Notes: a model not told the origin generated them from the sequence alone. A stretch of DNA of 50,133 bases from Candidatus Yanofskyibacteriota bacterium (GCA_943359335.1 CALRHC010000006.1:1-50133); one strand, 5' to 3'. Positions 27,049-35,114 are shown, counted from the first letter of the stretch. Numbers and translations: made by a program.

Positions 27049-27612
27049 TTATTCTTCCTGAGCTCTGCGAACATAGGAACCTGTTCTGGTGTCTACTTCT
27101 ATTTTTTCTCCAGCTTCAATAAATAATGGAACTTTTATTTCGGCGCCTGTTTCTAATATGGCGTCTTTTAGTGCGCCCTGCACAGTGTCACCACGAGCGG
27201 CTGGTGGAGCATCTTTAATTTCTAAAATAACCTTAATGGGTAATTCTAAAGATATTGGTTTACCTTTAAAAACAAAAATATCTACCTGCATATCTTTCTT
27301 TAAGAATTTAATTTTATCTTCTAAAATATCTTCGCCAAAACCCATTTTTTCTCCACCTTCTGATTGGAAAAAGAATTCGTTTTTGGTGCGGTATGTAAAC
27401 TTAGATTTTAAGCGTTCTATTTCGGCCTCTTTTATACTGTCTGATTGCTGGAAAGTTTCTGAACGAACTTTGCCCGTAATTACGTTGCGGATTTTGGTTT
27501 GCATAACTGGCCTGCGTTGAGCCACTTTATTAAAGTTAGATTCTAAAACTTGGTAGGGTTCACCCTCCAAATCTATCAAAACACCGGGCCTTAGATCGTT
27601 CATTGAAAGCAT
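27049..27612 (-). CDS. efp: Elongation factor P
   Basis: KOW-like N-domain LRPGVLIDLEGEPYQVLES and OB domains; VQGALKDAILETGAEIKVPLFIEAGEKIEVDTRTGSYVRR. Confidence 0.95.
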   Translation of the reverse strand: MLSMNDLRPGVLIDLEGEPYQVLESNFNKVAQRRPVMQTKIRNVITGKVRSETFQQSDSIKEAEIERLKSKFTYRTKNEFFFQSEGGEKMGFGEDILEDKIKFLKKDMQVDIFVFKGKPISLELPIKVILEIKDAPPAARGDTVQGALKDAILETGAEIKVPLFIEAGEKIEVDTRTGSYVRRAQEE

Positions 27613-27665
27613 ATTTTTATATATTTATTAGGCTGTAAAACAAAAACTGATTATACTTTAAAGTA

Positions 27666-28817
27666 ATGAAATCAGCAAGAGCTCTAGTGGGCCTTTCTTT
27701 TGGATTTTTAATAGGTGTACTAGCTCAATCCATTTTAGGTTTTTCTTTCTGGTTGATTTTTGGTTTAGTTTTAGCCGCTATAATTTGTTCGGTTTTAGAA
27801 ATTTTCGGCGGGTCTGGTAGGTCGTTTTTATTTTTTATTATTTTATTTTCTGCAGCGCTAGGTTTTTTAAGAGCGGGAACATACAAAGAGGATTTTTCTA
27901 AGGAAGAAAAAGTTTTTTGGAATACTTCGCGTGAATATTTGGTTAACCGCACAAAATCAATTTTACCGCAAAACGAAGGTGCCCTTTTTAATGCTATGGT
28001 TTTTGGTTACGAAAAAGATGTTTCGCAAAAAATTAAAGAAGATTTTAACATAACGGGCACTCGGCATGTTTTGGCAATTTCTGGAATGAATATTTCTATA
28101 ATTGCTTTAATGATAATGAATTTTGGGCTTTGGTTGGGTTTGTGGCGGCGCCAAGCTTTTTATGTAGCGGTTTTGGCGGTAATAGCTTTTATATTTTTGG
28201 TAGGTTCGCCGGCTTCGGCAGTACGCGCCGGCATAATGGGCATACTTTTACTTTGGGCAAAAAATAAAGGTCGGTTAATGCAAGCTTGGCGGCCAATAAT
28301 GTTGGCCGCATTTTTTATGGTGGCGTTAAACCCAAAACTTTTGGTTTTTAGTATTGGCTTCCAGCTTTCTTTTTTAGCGGTTATTGGCATTATTTATTTT
28401 AAAAATTTTTGGGATAGAATTTTGTTTTTTATTCCTATAAAACCGATGCGCGAACTTGTTGTGCTTTCCATGGCGGCACAAACCACAACTTGGCCAGTAA
28501 TTTTATATAATTTTGGAACGCTTTCGGTAATAAGCCCAATTGCCAATATTTTTGTGGTGCCAATGCTTAACCCTATAATGTTTTTAGGTTTGGGGTTTGT
28601 GGCAGTTTCTTTTTCTAGCTATTTATCACAAATATTTTTGTGGCCAGTTTGGCTTATTTTAAAGGCTAATATAAAAATTGTGGAATTTTTTGCATCATTT
28701 AACTGGGCAAGCATTAATTTAGGCAAAGCAGGCCTAATTACTTTTATTTTTTATCCATTTCTTTATTTATTTTGGTTATACTTAGAAAAGCACAACCTTA
28801 ATGATTCGGTTAACTAA
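27666..28817 (+). CDS. comEC: ComEC/Rec2 competence membrane domain protein
   Basis: HVLAISGMNISIIALM, SPASAVRAGIMGILLLWAK, multiple TMs. Confidence 0.92.
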   Translation: MKSARALVGLSFGFLIGVLAQSILGFSFWLIFGLVLAAIICSVLEIFGGSGRSFLFFIILFSAALGFLRAGTYKEDFSKEEKVFWNTSREYLVNRTKSILPQNEGALFNAMVFGYEKDVSQKIKEDFNITGTRHVLAISGMNISIIALMIMNFGLWLGLWRRQAFYVAVLAVIAFIFLVGSPASAVRAGIMGILLLWAKNKGRLMQAWRPIMLAAFFMVALNPKLLVFSIGFQLSFLAVIGIIYFKNFWDRILFFIPIKPMRELVVLSMAAQTTTWPVILYNFGTLSVISPIANIFVVPMLNPIMFLGLGFVAVSFSSYLSQIFLWPVWLILKANIKIVEFFASFNWASINLGKAGLITFIFYPFLYLFWLYLEKHNLNDSVN

Positions 28818-29628
28818 AAGCTTTATTTTAGGAATTTTAACTTTTCTTACAGTTTTAATTTTTTGGTTTGTTTTCGAAAAGGAAAATCAAACAGCCAAAG
28901 TAATATTTTTAGATGTTGGCCAAGGCGATAGCCAGTTGGTGGTTTTGCCGAGCGATATTCAAATTTTAATAGATGCTGGGCCATCGGCTGATGTTTCGGC
29001 AAAAATTTCGCGCTATATTCCTTTTTACGACAAAGATATTGAACTTGTTATTTTAAGTCATCCACATGCCGATCACTTGCGCGGCTTACTTTCTGTTTTA
29101 AAAGATTATAACGTTAAAAACTTTATGTTTGCAGGCGCTAATTATGAAAGCAAAGTTTACAGCGATTTTTTAAACATACTTAAAAATGAAGGTAGTAATG
29201 TTTATTTGGCTGAAGCGGGAGATTTGATTAGTTACGAAAAAGACCCAATTTTAAAAATATTGGCTCCGTTAAAAAACACGCTAAGCAAAAATTTTAAAGG
29301 CATACACGAAAGTATGGTTGTGAGTGAACTTAGTTTAGGAAATAAAAAATTTCTGTTAACAGGTGATATGGAAGAATTCTTGGAGCAGCAACTCATCAAA
29401 TCAAATTCTGTAGAAGATGTAGATGTTCTTAAGATTGGTCATCATGGTTCTAAAACTTCTACATCGCAAAAACTTTTGGAGGTGGCCAAACCCGAAGAAG
29501 CTATTATACAAGTAGGTAAAAATTCTTATGGGCACCCTACGCCGCAGGTTTTGAATAGGTTAAATAAGTTTGGAATTAAGGTTTTTAGAAACGACCAGTT
29601 GGGCGACATTGTTTATCAATCCCGTTAG
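28801..29628 (+). CDS. ComEC-type metallo-beta-lactamase fold protein
   Basis: FLDVGQGDSQLVVLPSDIQILIDAG, LSHPHADHLRGL, LTGDMEEFLE, LKIGHHGSKTSTS. Confidence 0.92.
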   Translation: MIRLTKSFILGILTFLTVLIFWFVFEKENQTAKVIFLDVGQGDSQLVVLPSDIQILIDAGPSADVSAKISRYIPFYDKDIELVILSHPHADHLRGLLSVLKDYNVKNFMFAGANYESKVYSDFLNILKNEGSNVYLAEAGDLISYEKDPILKILAPLKNTLSKNFKGIHESMVVSELSLGNKKFLLTGDMEEFLEQQLIKSNSVEDVDVLKIGHHGSKTSTSQKLLEVAKPEEAIIQVGKNSYGHPTPQVLNRLNKFGIKVFRNDQLGDIVYQSR

Positions 29629-29691
29629 AAACCATGCCCGCCCCGCGCTTTGCGCGCCCGAAGGGCTTGAGGCGGACTGTTTCTAATGGGG
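29621..29691. repeat. Palindromic element CCCGTTAGAAAC...GTTTCTAATGGGG with GC-rich inner hairpin
   Basis: Arms 29621-29632 and 29679-29691; contains stop codon of the upstream CDS. Confidence 0.75.
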
Positions 29692-29724
29692 CGAATAACC
29701 AATAAATAAGGCTGTTTATAAGTC

Positions 29725-29765
29725 TTGACTTTTACCATTATAATATGGTACTATTATATAGTACT
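29725..29765 (+). promoter_or_regulatory. Promoter with two nested palindromes
   Basis: TTGACT-18 nt-TACTAT; TACCAT-tataat-ATGGTA in the spacer and GTACTA-ttata-TAGTAC over the -10. Confidence 0.55.
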
Positions 29766-29808
29766 TTAACTTAACAAAAACTCACATTTTACCGTATCGG
29801 AGGATGCT

Positions 29809-29916
29809 ATGAAGAAACTAGCTATGCCAGTGTGGAGGTGGTGGGTCAAGGAATATGGCTTTGAGATTTTTCTGGGATTCGTTGTGGTTATTCTCATCAT
29901 CAGTATTTTGAGATAG
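29809..29916 (+). CDS. Single-TM microprotein (35 aa), missed by ORF track
   Basis: cggaggatgctATG; MKKLAMPVWRWWVKEYGFEIFLGFVVVILIISILR*. Confidence 0.6.
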   Translation: MKKLAMPVWRWWVKEYGFEIFLGFVVVILIISILR

Positions 29917-29925
29917 GAGTCTTAA

Positions 29926-30099
29926 ATGCCAAAACATACCAAGAAGGAAACAGATTTCGGTGGTCGCGCGATTGATGTCGCCGAGCACGAAGCCAGAAAA
30001 GTCTGGAAAGAAACTGGTGCTTACGAAGAGTGGAGCCAGACTTTCGATGAAACTTTTCAGACAGCACTCATGGATTTTGAATCACTGAATCAAAACTAA
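29926..30099 (+). CDS. Small soluble protein (57 aa), missed by ORF track
   Basis: gataggagtcttaaATG; MPKHTKKETDFGGRAIDVAEHEARKVWKETGAYEEWSQTFDETFQTALMDFESLNQN*. Confidence 0.6.
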   Translation: MPKHTKKETDFGGRAIDVAEHEARKVWKETGAYEEWSQTFDETFQTALMDFESLNQN

Positions 30100-30140
30100 C
30101 CCTCGGACAAATAGTCCGAATCACAAAAAGGAGGAACAAA

Positions 30141-30368
30141 ATGAGTTCTAATCCTCAAGAACTTCAATTGTTGGCTGATCGTGCAAAAGAAATTAGGGGT
30201 GACGGCCTGATGAATATTGCCGGAACCTTGAGTCTGATAGAGGACAGGATCAAGGTTGTCAAAGATGCTGGAAGAATGGTCGCCAAGATTCCTACAGGTG
30301 AAGGAATCATCGACATGGAGACTTACTGCAAAAGTTTGGAAGAAGATCTTATTCGGTGGTCTGATTAG
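30141..30368 (+). CDS. Hypothetical small protein (75 aa)
   Basis: aaaaaggaggaacaaaATG; operon-like with preceding small ORFs. Confidence 0.65.
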   Translation: MSSNPQELQLLADRAKEIRGDGLMNIAGTLSLIEDRIKVVKDAGRMVAKIPTGEGIIDMETYCKSLEEDLIRWSD

Positions 30369-30445
30369 ATGGCTGGCCTTCTGGATATAACCAGAGCCCT
30401 TCTGGGAATTCCCGAAAAGAAGTAGATGAAGCAGTACTTACATAG

Positions 30446-30475
30446 CTCTCGACGAAAGTCGGGGGCTTTTTTTAT
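30446..30475 (+). terminator. Rho-independent terminator of microprotein operon
   Basis: CTCTCGACgaaaGTCGGGGGCTTTTTTTATT. Confidence 0.75.
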
Positions 30476-30512
30476 TCTTTAAATTCGGTTAATATGTTAA
30501 CTCAATAAATAA

Positions 30513-30587
30513 ACCCCGTAGTAGAATTTCCGAAAGGCTTTCCTTCGGAAAACCAAAGAAAGAAATCGGAAATTCACTAGCAGGGCT
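30513..30587. repeat. Imperfect palindromic element before ndk
   Basis: CCCCGTAGTAGAATTTCCGA ... TCGGAAATTCACTAGCAGGG. Confidence 0.65.
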
Positions 30588-30592
30588 TCGAT

Positions 30593-31192
30593 ATGGCAAA
30601 CAATTTTCACCCCAAAGAAGAAGTAACATTTTTAATGGTTAAGCCCGATGGAGTTAAGCGTGGTTTAACCGGCGAAATTATTAAACGTATAGAGCAAAGA
30701 AACTTAAAAATTATTGCGCTTGGCATGGAAAAACCAACACGTGCAAAAGTAGATGGGCATTATCCTAAAGATGCTAAATGGGTTCATCGTATTGGCGAAA
30801 AAACTTTAGCTACATATGAAAAATATGGCTACGATGCTAAAAAAGAATTAGGCACTACTGATGCTGATAAAATCGGTAAAATGGTTAGAAATTGGGTTTT
30901 GGATTTTATGATTTCCGGCCCAGTTGTGAAAATGATTATAAAGGGTGTTCATGCGGTAGATATGGTTCGTAAGTTAGCAGGAAGCACGATGCCTTCATCG
31001 GCCGAGATGGGAACAATTCGTGGGGATTATTCTGTGGATTCACCAGCTTCGGCTAATCGTGACAAGCGATGTGTGCATAATATTGTGCACGCTTCGGAAA
31101 CTCCAGAAGAAGCTAAACATGAAATTGGATACTGGTTTAAAAAAGATGAGCTTTGCGATTATAAGCGAACAGATGAAGATTTAACTTTTTAA
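30593..31192 (+). CDS. ndk: Nucleoside-diphosphate kinase
   Basis: TFLMVKPDGVKRGLTGEIIKRIEQRNLKI, MIIKGVHAVDMVRKLAGSTMPSSAEMGTIRGDYS, NIVHASETPEEAKHEI. Confidence 0.95.
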   Translation: MANNFHPKEEVTFLMVKPDGVKRGLTGEIIKRIEQRNLKIIALGMEKPTRAKVDGHYPKDAKWVHRIGEKTLATYEKYGYDAKKELGTTDADKIGKMVRNWVLDFMISGPVVKMIIKGVHAVDMVRKLAGSTMPSSAEMGTIRGDYSVDSPASANRDKRCVHNIVHASETPEEAKHEIGYWFKKDELCDYKRTDEDLTF

Positions 31193-31200
31193 TTTTTTTA

Positions 31201-31301
31201 AAAATCACTCCGAGCAGCGACATGGTATAAACTTTGCCTAAGCAAAGTTTATCGTCAATAATTTAGTGATCATCTCCGTGAATGCTATTCGGCACGATTT
31301 T
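31201..31301 (+). repeat. Structured intergenic element, copy E
   Basis: AAAATC..CCGA..AGC / GCT..TCGG..GATTTT outer stem; core GCAGCGACATGG ... CATCTCCGTGAATGCTATTCGG; internal hairpin AAACTTTGCCTAAGCAAAGTTT. Confidence 0.75.
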
Positions 31302-31329
31302 TGAGTAAGTGGTTTTAAGACACTAAAAA

Positions 31330-31519
31330 ATCCGAGACTAATATCTCGGGTTTTTTAGTGAACTTGGTTTGGGATCTTAAAAGTGTGTTCAGCCTAGTTA
31401 ATAGGTGGGTTTCCGCAACGATCAACGCCCGAACGAATCAGCACGTAGTCGCTATTTAGGAATCCCTAGAACAATTATTTTGAGCTAAAACTTTTAAAAT
31501 CCTCCAACCACCAAGTTCA
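31330..31519 (-). ncRNA. Candidate rod-shaped structured ncRNA (6S-like architecture), unassigned
   Basis: Minus-strand promoter TTGAAA-16-TATAAT (31525-31552); closing stem GTGAACTTGGT/ACCAAGTTCAC; second helix GGAT.UUAAAAGU/ACUUUUAA.AUCC; terminator CCGAGAtattagTCTCGG + T-tract. Confidence 0.55.
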
Positions 31520-31596
31520 CTTTTATTATAGACCTGCTATATATCATTTCAAGTATGTTTATCCACCTAGTTTTTGTAGGTTTTTTGTGTTTTTGA

Positions 31597-31672
31597 CATC
31601 ATCCCGAATAGGCGACACGGAGTCCTCTCAATTGTATAATTGGTCATCTCCGTGATGCTATTCGGGACGATG
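31597..31672 (+). repeat. Structured intergenic element, copy F
   Basis: CATC-at-CCCGAATAG/CTATTCGGG-ac-GATG outer stem; core GGCGACACGGAGTCCTCTCAATTgtatAATTGGTCATCTCCGTGATGC. Confidence 0.8.
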
Positions 31673-31719
31673 TTTGGAGGTATAGGATGCAGAAATACTT
31701 TTTGTTATAGTTTTTTTGT

Positions 31720-32382
31720 ATGTCTTTTATAGATTTTGCTCAAGATTTTACTAAAAAAGAAACGCTTCTAGAAAAAAAGAAGCGAATACTTAAAGTTATT
31801 AAATTTTTAAAGGGTAAATTTCCAGAAGCTAAAATTGCATTAAATTTCGAAAATCCAGTTCAGCTTTTGGTTGCAGTTATTCTTTCGGCGCAGTGTACAG
31901 ATAAAAAAGTTAACCAAGTTACCGAAAGTATTTTTAAAAAATATAAAACTGCGGCCGATTTTGGCGCGTTATCTCAAAACCAGTTAGAAAAATTAATTCA
32001 TTCCTGCGGTTTTTACAGGGCTAAAGCTAAAAATATATTGGGCGCCATAAAAATTATAGAAAACAAATTTAAAGGTAAAGTTCCAAGTACAATGCAGGAA
32101 ATTTTAACTCTGCCTGGTGTGGCTCGCAAAACCGCCAATGTTGTTTTGGGGAATGCCTATAATGTTGTGGATGGCATAGCTGTGGATACGCATATGATCC
32201 GCATAAACCAAAAATTAGGTTTTACCCGTGAGAAAGATCCGGTAAAAATTGAACGCGATTTAATGCAACTAATTCCTAAAAACGAATGGTTTAGTTATAC
32301 TTATAGAATAATTAACTATGGTCGTGGTGTTTGTACGGCGCGGCATAAAAAGTGTGATTGCGAACTTTATCAAATTAAATAA
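31720..32382 (+). CDS. nth: Endonuclease III (HhH-GPD)
   Basis: LLVAVILSAQCTDKKVNQVT, HSCGFYRAKAKNI, LPGVARKTANVVLGNAY, VDTHMIRI. Confidence 0.94.
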   Translation: MSFIDFAQDFTKKETLLEKKKRILKVIKFLKGKFPEAKIALNFENPVQLLVAVILSAQCTDKKVNQVTESIFKKYKTAADFGALSQNQLEKLIHSCGFYRAKAKNILGAIKIIENKFKGKVPSTMQEILTLPGVARKTANVVLGNAYNVVDGIAVDTHMIRINQKLGFTREKDPVKIERDLMQLIPKNEWFSYTYRIINYGRGVCTARHKKCDCELYQIK

Positions 32383-33505
32383 AATTCTAGCACCTTTGGC
32401 AGTTGTTTTTTTGCTGTTTGTTTTTTCTTTTTCCTATGTTGAGGCTGGTAAAGTTGCCGATATTAAGAAAAGAGTAAGGGGTAAGGTTTCGGTTTTTTTG
32501 CCGGCTAGCCGGCAAGCTCAATTGCAATCTGTAAAAACAGGTATATTTTTTAGCCCGATGGAAACTGTTATCTTGGGTGGGCCGGAACAAAACGGTACGA
32601 TTCAAAGTACTAAGGTTGAATTTGTTTTAGACGGTTGGCAGGTTCTACCGTTTCAAAAGACTTCAAATTTTGATGTTTGGTTAATTGGTTACGACACGGG
32701 TTGGCGAGCGGTTAGCAGCAAGGTTACTTATAACCTTCCTTCTGGTAAAAAAACTTATACTCTTTTGGCTCGTGCTAAAAATTCTCAAGGTGAGTACGAT
32801 AACACGGCGATTACCAGAACTTTTTTGGTAAATGTTTCGGATCATTTTGGCAAGATTAAATTAAGTAATGTTAATTATAGAGGAACTTCTGGTAAACCTA
32901 ATTACGAAAAAATATCTATTGTTAACCGTTCTAGCGATTTAGGTGTAAACATTTCTGGTTGGACTTTAAAAACAAAACGTTTTAGTAATTCGTTCGAAAT
33001 TGGAAAAGCTTCGAGAATATATAATCCTAGAGATTTAAATGCGACGGATAATATTGTTTTAAATAAGGGTGGTACAGCCGATGTTTATGTTGGAAAGAGA
33101 AGTCCTATAAGTGTAAATTTTCAAGAAAATTCTTGCGATGGGTATATTGAAGGTTCTTTCGAGAGTTATGATACTCTGTCTGGCGGAGGTAGGTGTAATT
33201 TGCCAAGTTCGTCGGATTACAATGGTTACGGCATAGAATGCAGAAGATATCTTAATGGTATTAATTCATGCCGCGAACCTAGGTTAGAATATTTTAGCTT
33301 TATTAACGAGCCTTCTTGCCGAGAATTTATTACTAAAAATTATAACTATCAATCGTGCGTAGAGAGATCTAAAAATCAAGCAGATTTTTACTTGGGTAAG
33401 TGGAAAATTTATTTGGGCCGTAACGGGGAAATTTTGGACGATTTAGATGATACTTTGTATTTATATGATTCCAATGGGCTTTTGGTAGATTCATATTCGT
33501 ATTAA
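32354..33505 (+). CDS. Secreted protein with lamin-tail-like region
   Basis: Signal peptide NKILAPLAVVFLLFVFSFSYVEA (GTG start proposed at 32354); KISIVNRSSDLGVNISGWTLKTKR ... LDDTLYLYDSNGLLVDSYSY resembles LTD-type folds. Confidence 0.7.
   Translation: MIANFIKLNKILAPLAVVFLLFVFSFSYVEAGKVADIKKRVRGKVSVFLPASRQAQLQSVKTGIFFSPMETVILGGPEQNGTIQSTKVEFVLDGWQVLPFQKTSNFDVWLIGYDTGWRAVSSKVTYNLPSGKKTYTLLARAKNSQGEYDNTAITRTFLVNVSDHFGKIKLSNVNYRGTSGKPNYEKISIVNRSSDLGVNISGWTLKTKRFSNSFEIGKASRIYNPRDLNATDNIVLNKGGTADVYVGKRSPISVNFQENSCDGYIEGSFESYDTLSGGGRCNLPSSSDYNGYGIECRRYLNGINSCREPRLEYFSFINEPSCREFITKNYNYQSCVERSKNQADFYLGKWKIYLGRNGEILDDLDDTLYLYDSNGLLVDSYSY
32498..32515. repeat. Perfect palindrome inside coding sequence
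   Basis: TTGCCGGCTAGCCGGCAA (encodes LPASRQ). Confidence 0.85.
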
Positions 33506-33506
33506 A

Positions 33507-33537
33507 AAATCACTCCGATCTGGTATCGGAGTGATGT
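33507..33537. terminator. Bidirectional terminator hairpin
   Basis: ATCACTCCGATctggtATCGGAGTGAT. Confidence 0.7.
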
Positions 33538-33541
33538 TGGT

Positions 33542-33763
33542 TTATCGGAGCATTTCATCGGCCAAGTCTCGAATCTCTGGTCTGATTTTGGGATCATCCA
33601 GAATTATTTGTCTGCATTCTGCAATCATGCCGACAGGATGAATATTTGAACCAGCCAGGCTTTCGATGGCCAGCTCGGCTAGCTGTGTTGGTGTTGTTTC
33701 AGGTGGTAATGGTTTATGGTTCGAACTAGCTATTAAATAAGCTTCTTCGAGTCTATTTTTCAC
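33542..33763 (-). CDS. Hypothetical small protein downstream of murD
   Basis: aaggagctaagtcgtgaaaaATG-type start region, 73 aa acidic helical sequence; terminator follows. Confidence 0.6.
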   Translation of the reverse strand: MKNRLEEAYLIASSNHKPLPPETTPTQLAELAIESLAGSNIHPVGMIAECRQIILDDPKIRPEIRDLADEMLR

Positions 33764-33766
33764 GAC

Positions 33767-35113
33767 TTAGCTCCTTTCTTTAAAGAACTGGTTGAATTTT
33801 TCGCCCCGATCAAATTCGTTCTTGAATTTTTCGAACGAAGCGGCCGAAGGCGAAAACAGCAATATTTTTTTGCCTTTAGTTAATTTTGCATGTTTTAGAG
33901 CAGACGTCAAAAGTGTGTAAAAGTCTATAAAAAGTTGAGGTCGAGTTTTTTTAAAATATTTTTCACTAAGAGAATCCAGCATTTTTTTTGTAGCCGAGCC
34001 GTCTAAAAGGAAAAGGTTTTCTGGTTTTATATATTTTTTAACGGATTTTGCCCAATCGTTAAATTCTAGGTTTTTGCTGGTGCCACCGGTTATTAAAACA
34101 ACTTCATCTTTGCTAAACCTATTTAATGCCGCAATGGTGGCGTCGGGCGAAGTTGCGGTTGTATCGTTTACAATTGTTAAATTTTTATCTTTTAAAATAA
34201 TTTCTTGCCTAAACTTTATTTGAGGCAGGGTTTTTACTGCTTTTTTAATTAGCTTCCAATCTACGCCAGCCAAATTAGCGGCGAGGGAAGCTGTTTTTAA
34301 GTTTTCTATGTTATGTTCGCCGATGTCGAAATGGGATAAATGGGGCAAAAGGGAAGAAAGGGAAAAGATGATTTTGCTGGTTGGTTTTTGCTTTAAATAA
34401 AACTTGGTCCAAGAATTTTTTTTGTTTAAAATCAAAAAATCATCTTTGGTTTGGTGTTTAAAAATATTAGCTTTGGCTTGGGCATATTCGGTTATGTCTC
34501 TGTACCTATTTAAATGATCTGGGTAAATATTGGTTATAACGGCAATACGAGGTGCTTTTTCGGAAGCTGGTAAAAGTTCTAAGTGCCAAGAGGAAAGTTC
34601 AACTACTACAGGGCTTTTTTCGTCTAAACTATCTAGAACACCAAGCATTGGGCTATCGGAAGAGTTTCCTGTTAAAACAGAATTTGGATATTTTTGATTT
34701 AAAAAGTGAAGTGTCCAATTTACTGTGGTGGTTTTACCACGTGTGCCAGTGACACCAATTGTTGGATTTTTACAAAAGCGGAAAAACAAACTGGCTTCGT
34801 TTTCTAAAGTAGCGCCAGAATCCTTGGCGATTTTTAAATACAGGCTTTCTTTGGGCACGGCGGGGTTAACAACTATAATTTGGTTATTTTTAAAGTCGGA
34901 TTCGTTATGTCTACCTAGAACTAGCTTAATTTTTTTGGCGACTGATCCGAGAGCTTTTATAGAGCCAGTTAAATCAGCGCGAGATTTTAGATCGGTAACT
35001 GTAACTTTGGCACCATGTTTAACCAACCATTTGGTTGTGGCAATACCACCGCCCAAAAGGCCTAAACCCATAACTAATACCTTTTTGTTTGTTAAAAACT
35101 CTTTTGAAGTCAT
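33767..35113 (-). CDS. murD: UDP-N-acetylmuramoyl-L-alanine--D-glutamate ligase
   Basis: GLGLLGGGIATTKWLVKHGAKVTVTD, GVTGTRGKTTTVNW, ITNIYPDHLNRY, NDTTATSPDATIAAL. Confidence 0.95.
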   Translation of the reverse strand: MTSKEFLTNKKVLVMGLGLLGGGIATTKWLVKHGAKVTVTDLKSRADLTGSIKALGSVAKKIKLVLGRHNESDFKNNQIIVVNPAVPKESLYLKIAKDSGATLENEASLFFRFCKNPTIGVTGTRGKTTTVNWTLHFLNQKYPNSVLTGNSSDSPMLGVLDSLDEKSPVVVELSSWHLELLPASEKAPRIAVITNIYPDHLNRYRDITEYAQAKANIFKHQTKDDFLILNKKNSWTKFYLKQKPTSKIIFSLSSLLPHLSHFDIGEHNIENLKTASLAANLAGVDWKLIKKAVKTLPQIKFRQEIILKDKNLTIVNDTTATSPDATIAALNRFSKDEVVLITGGTSKNLEFNDWAKSVKKYIKPENLFLLDGSATKKMLDSLSEKYFKKTRPQLFIDFYTLLTSALKHAKLTKGKKILLFSPSAASFEKFKNEFDRGEKFNQFFKERS

Positions 35114-35114
35114 T

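Noticed and set aside
4897-31672. Integron attC sites as explanation of the structured elements
   Set aside because: No GTTRRRY/RYYYAAC core sites, no integrase, and copies are in both orientations among unrelated housekeeping genes
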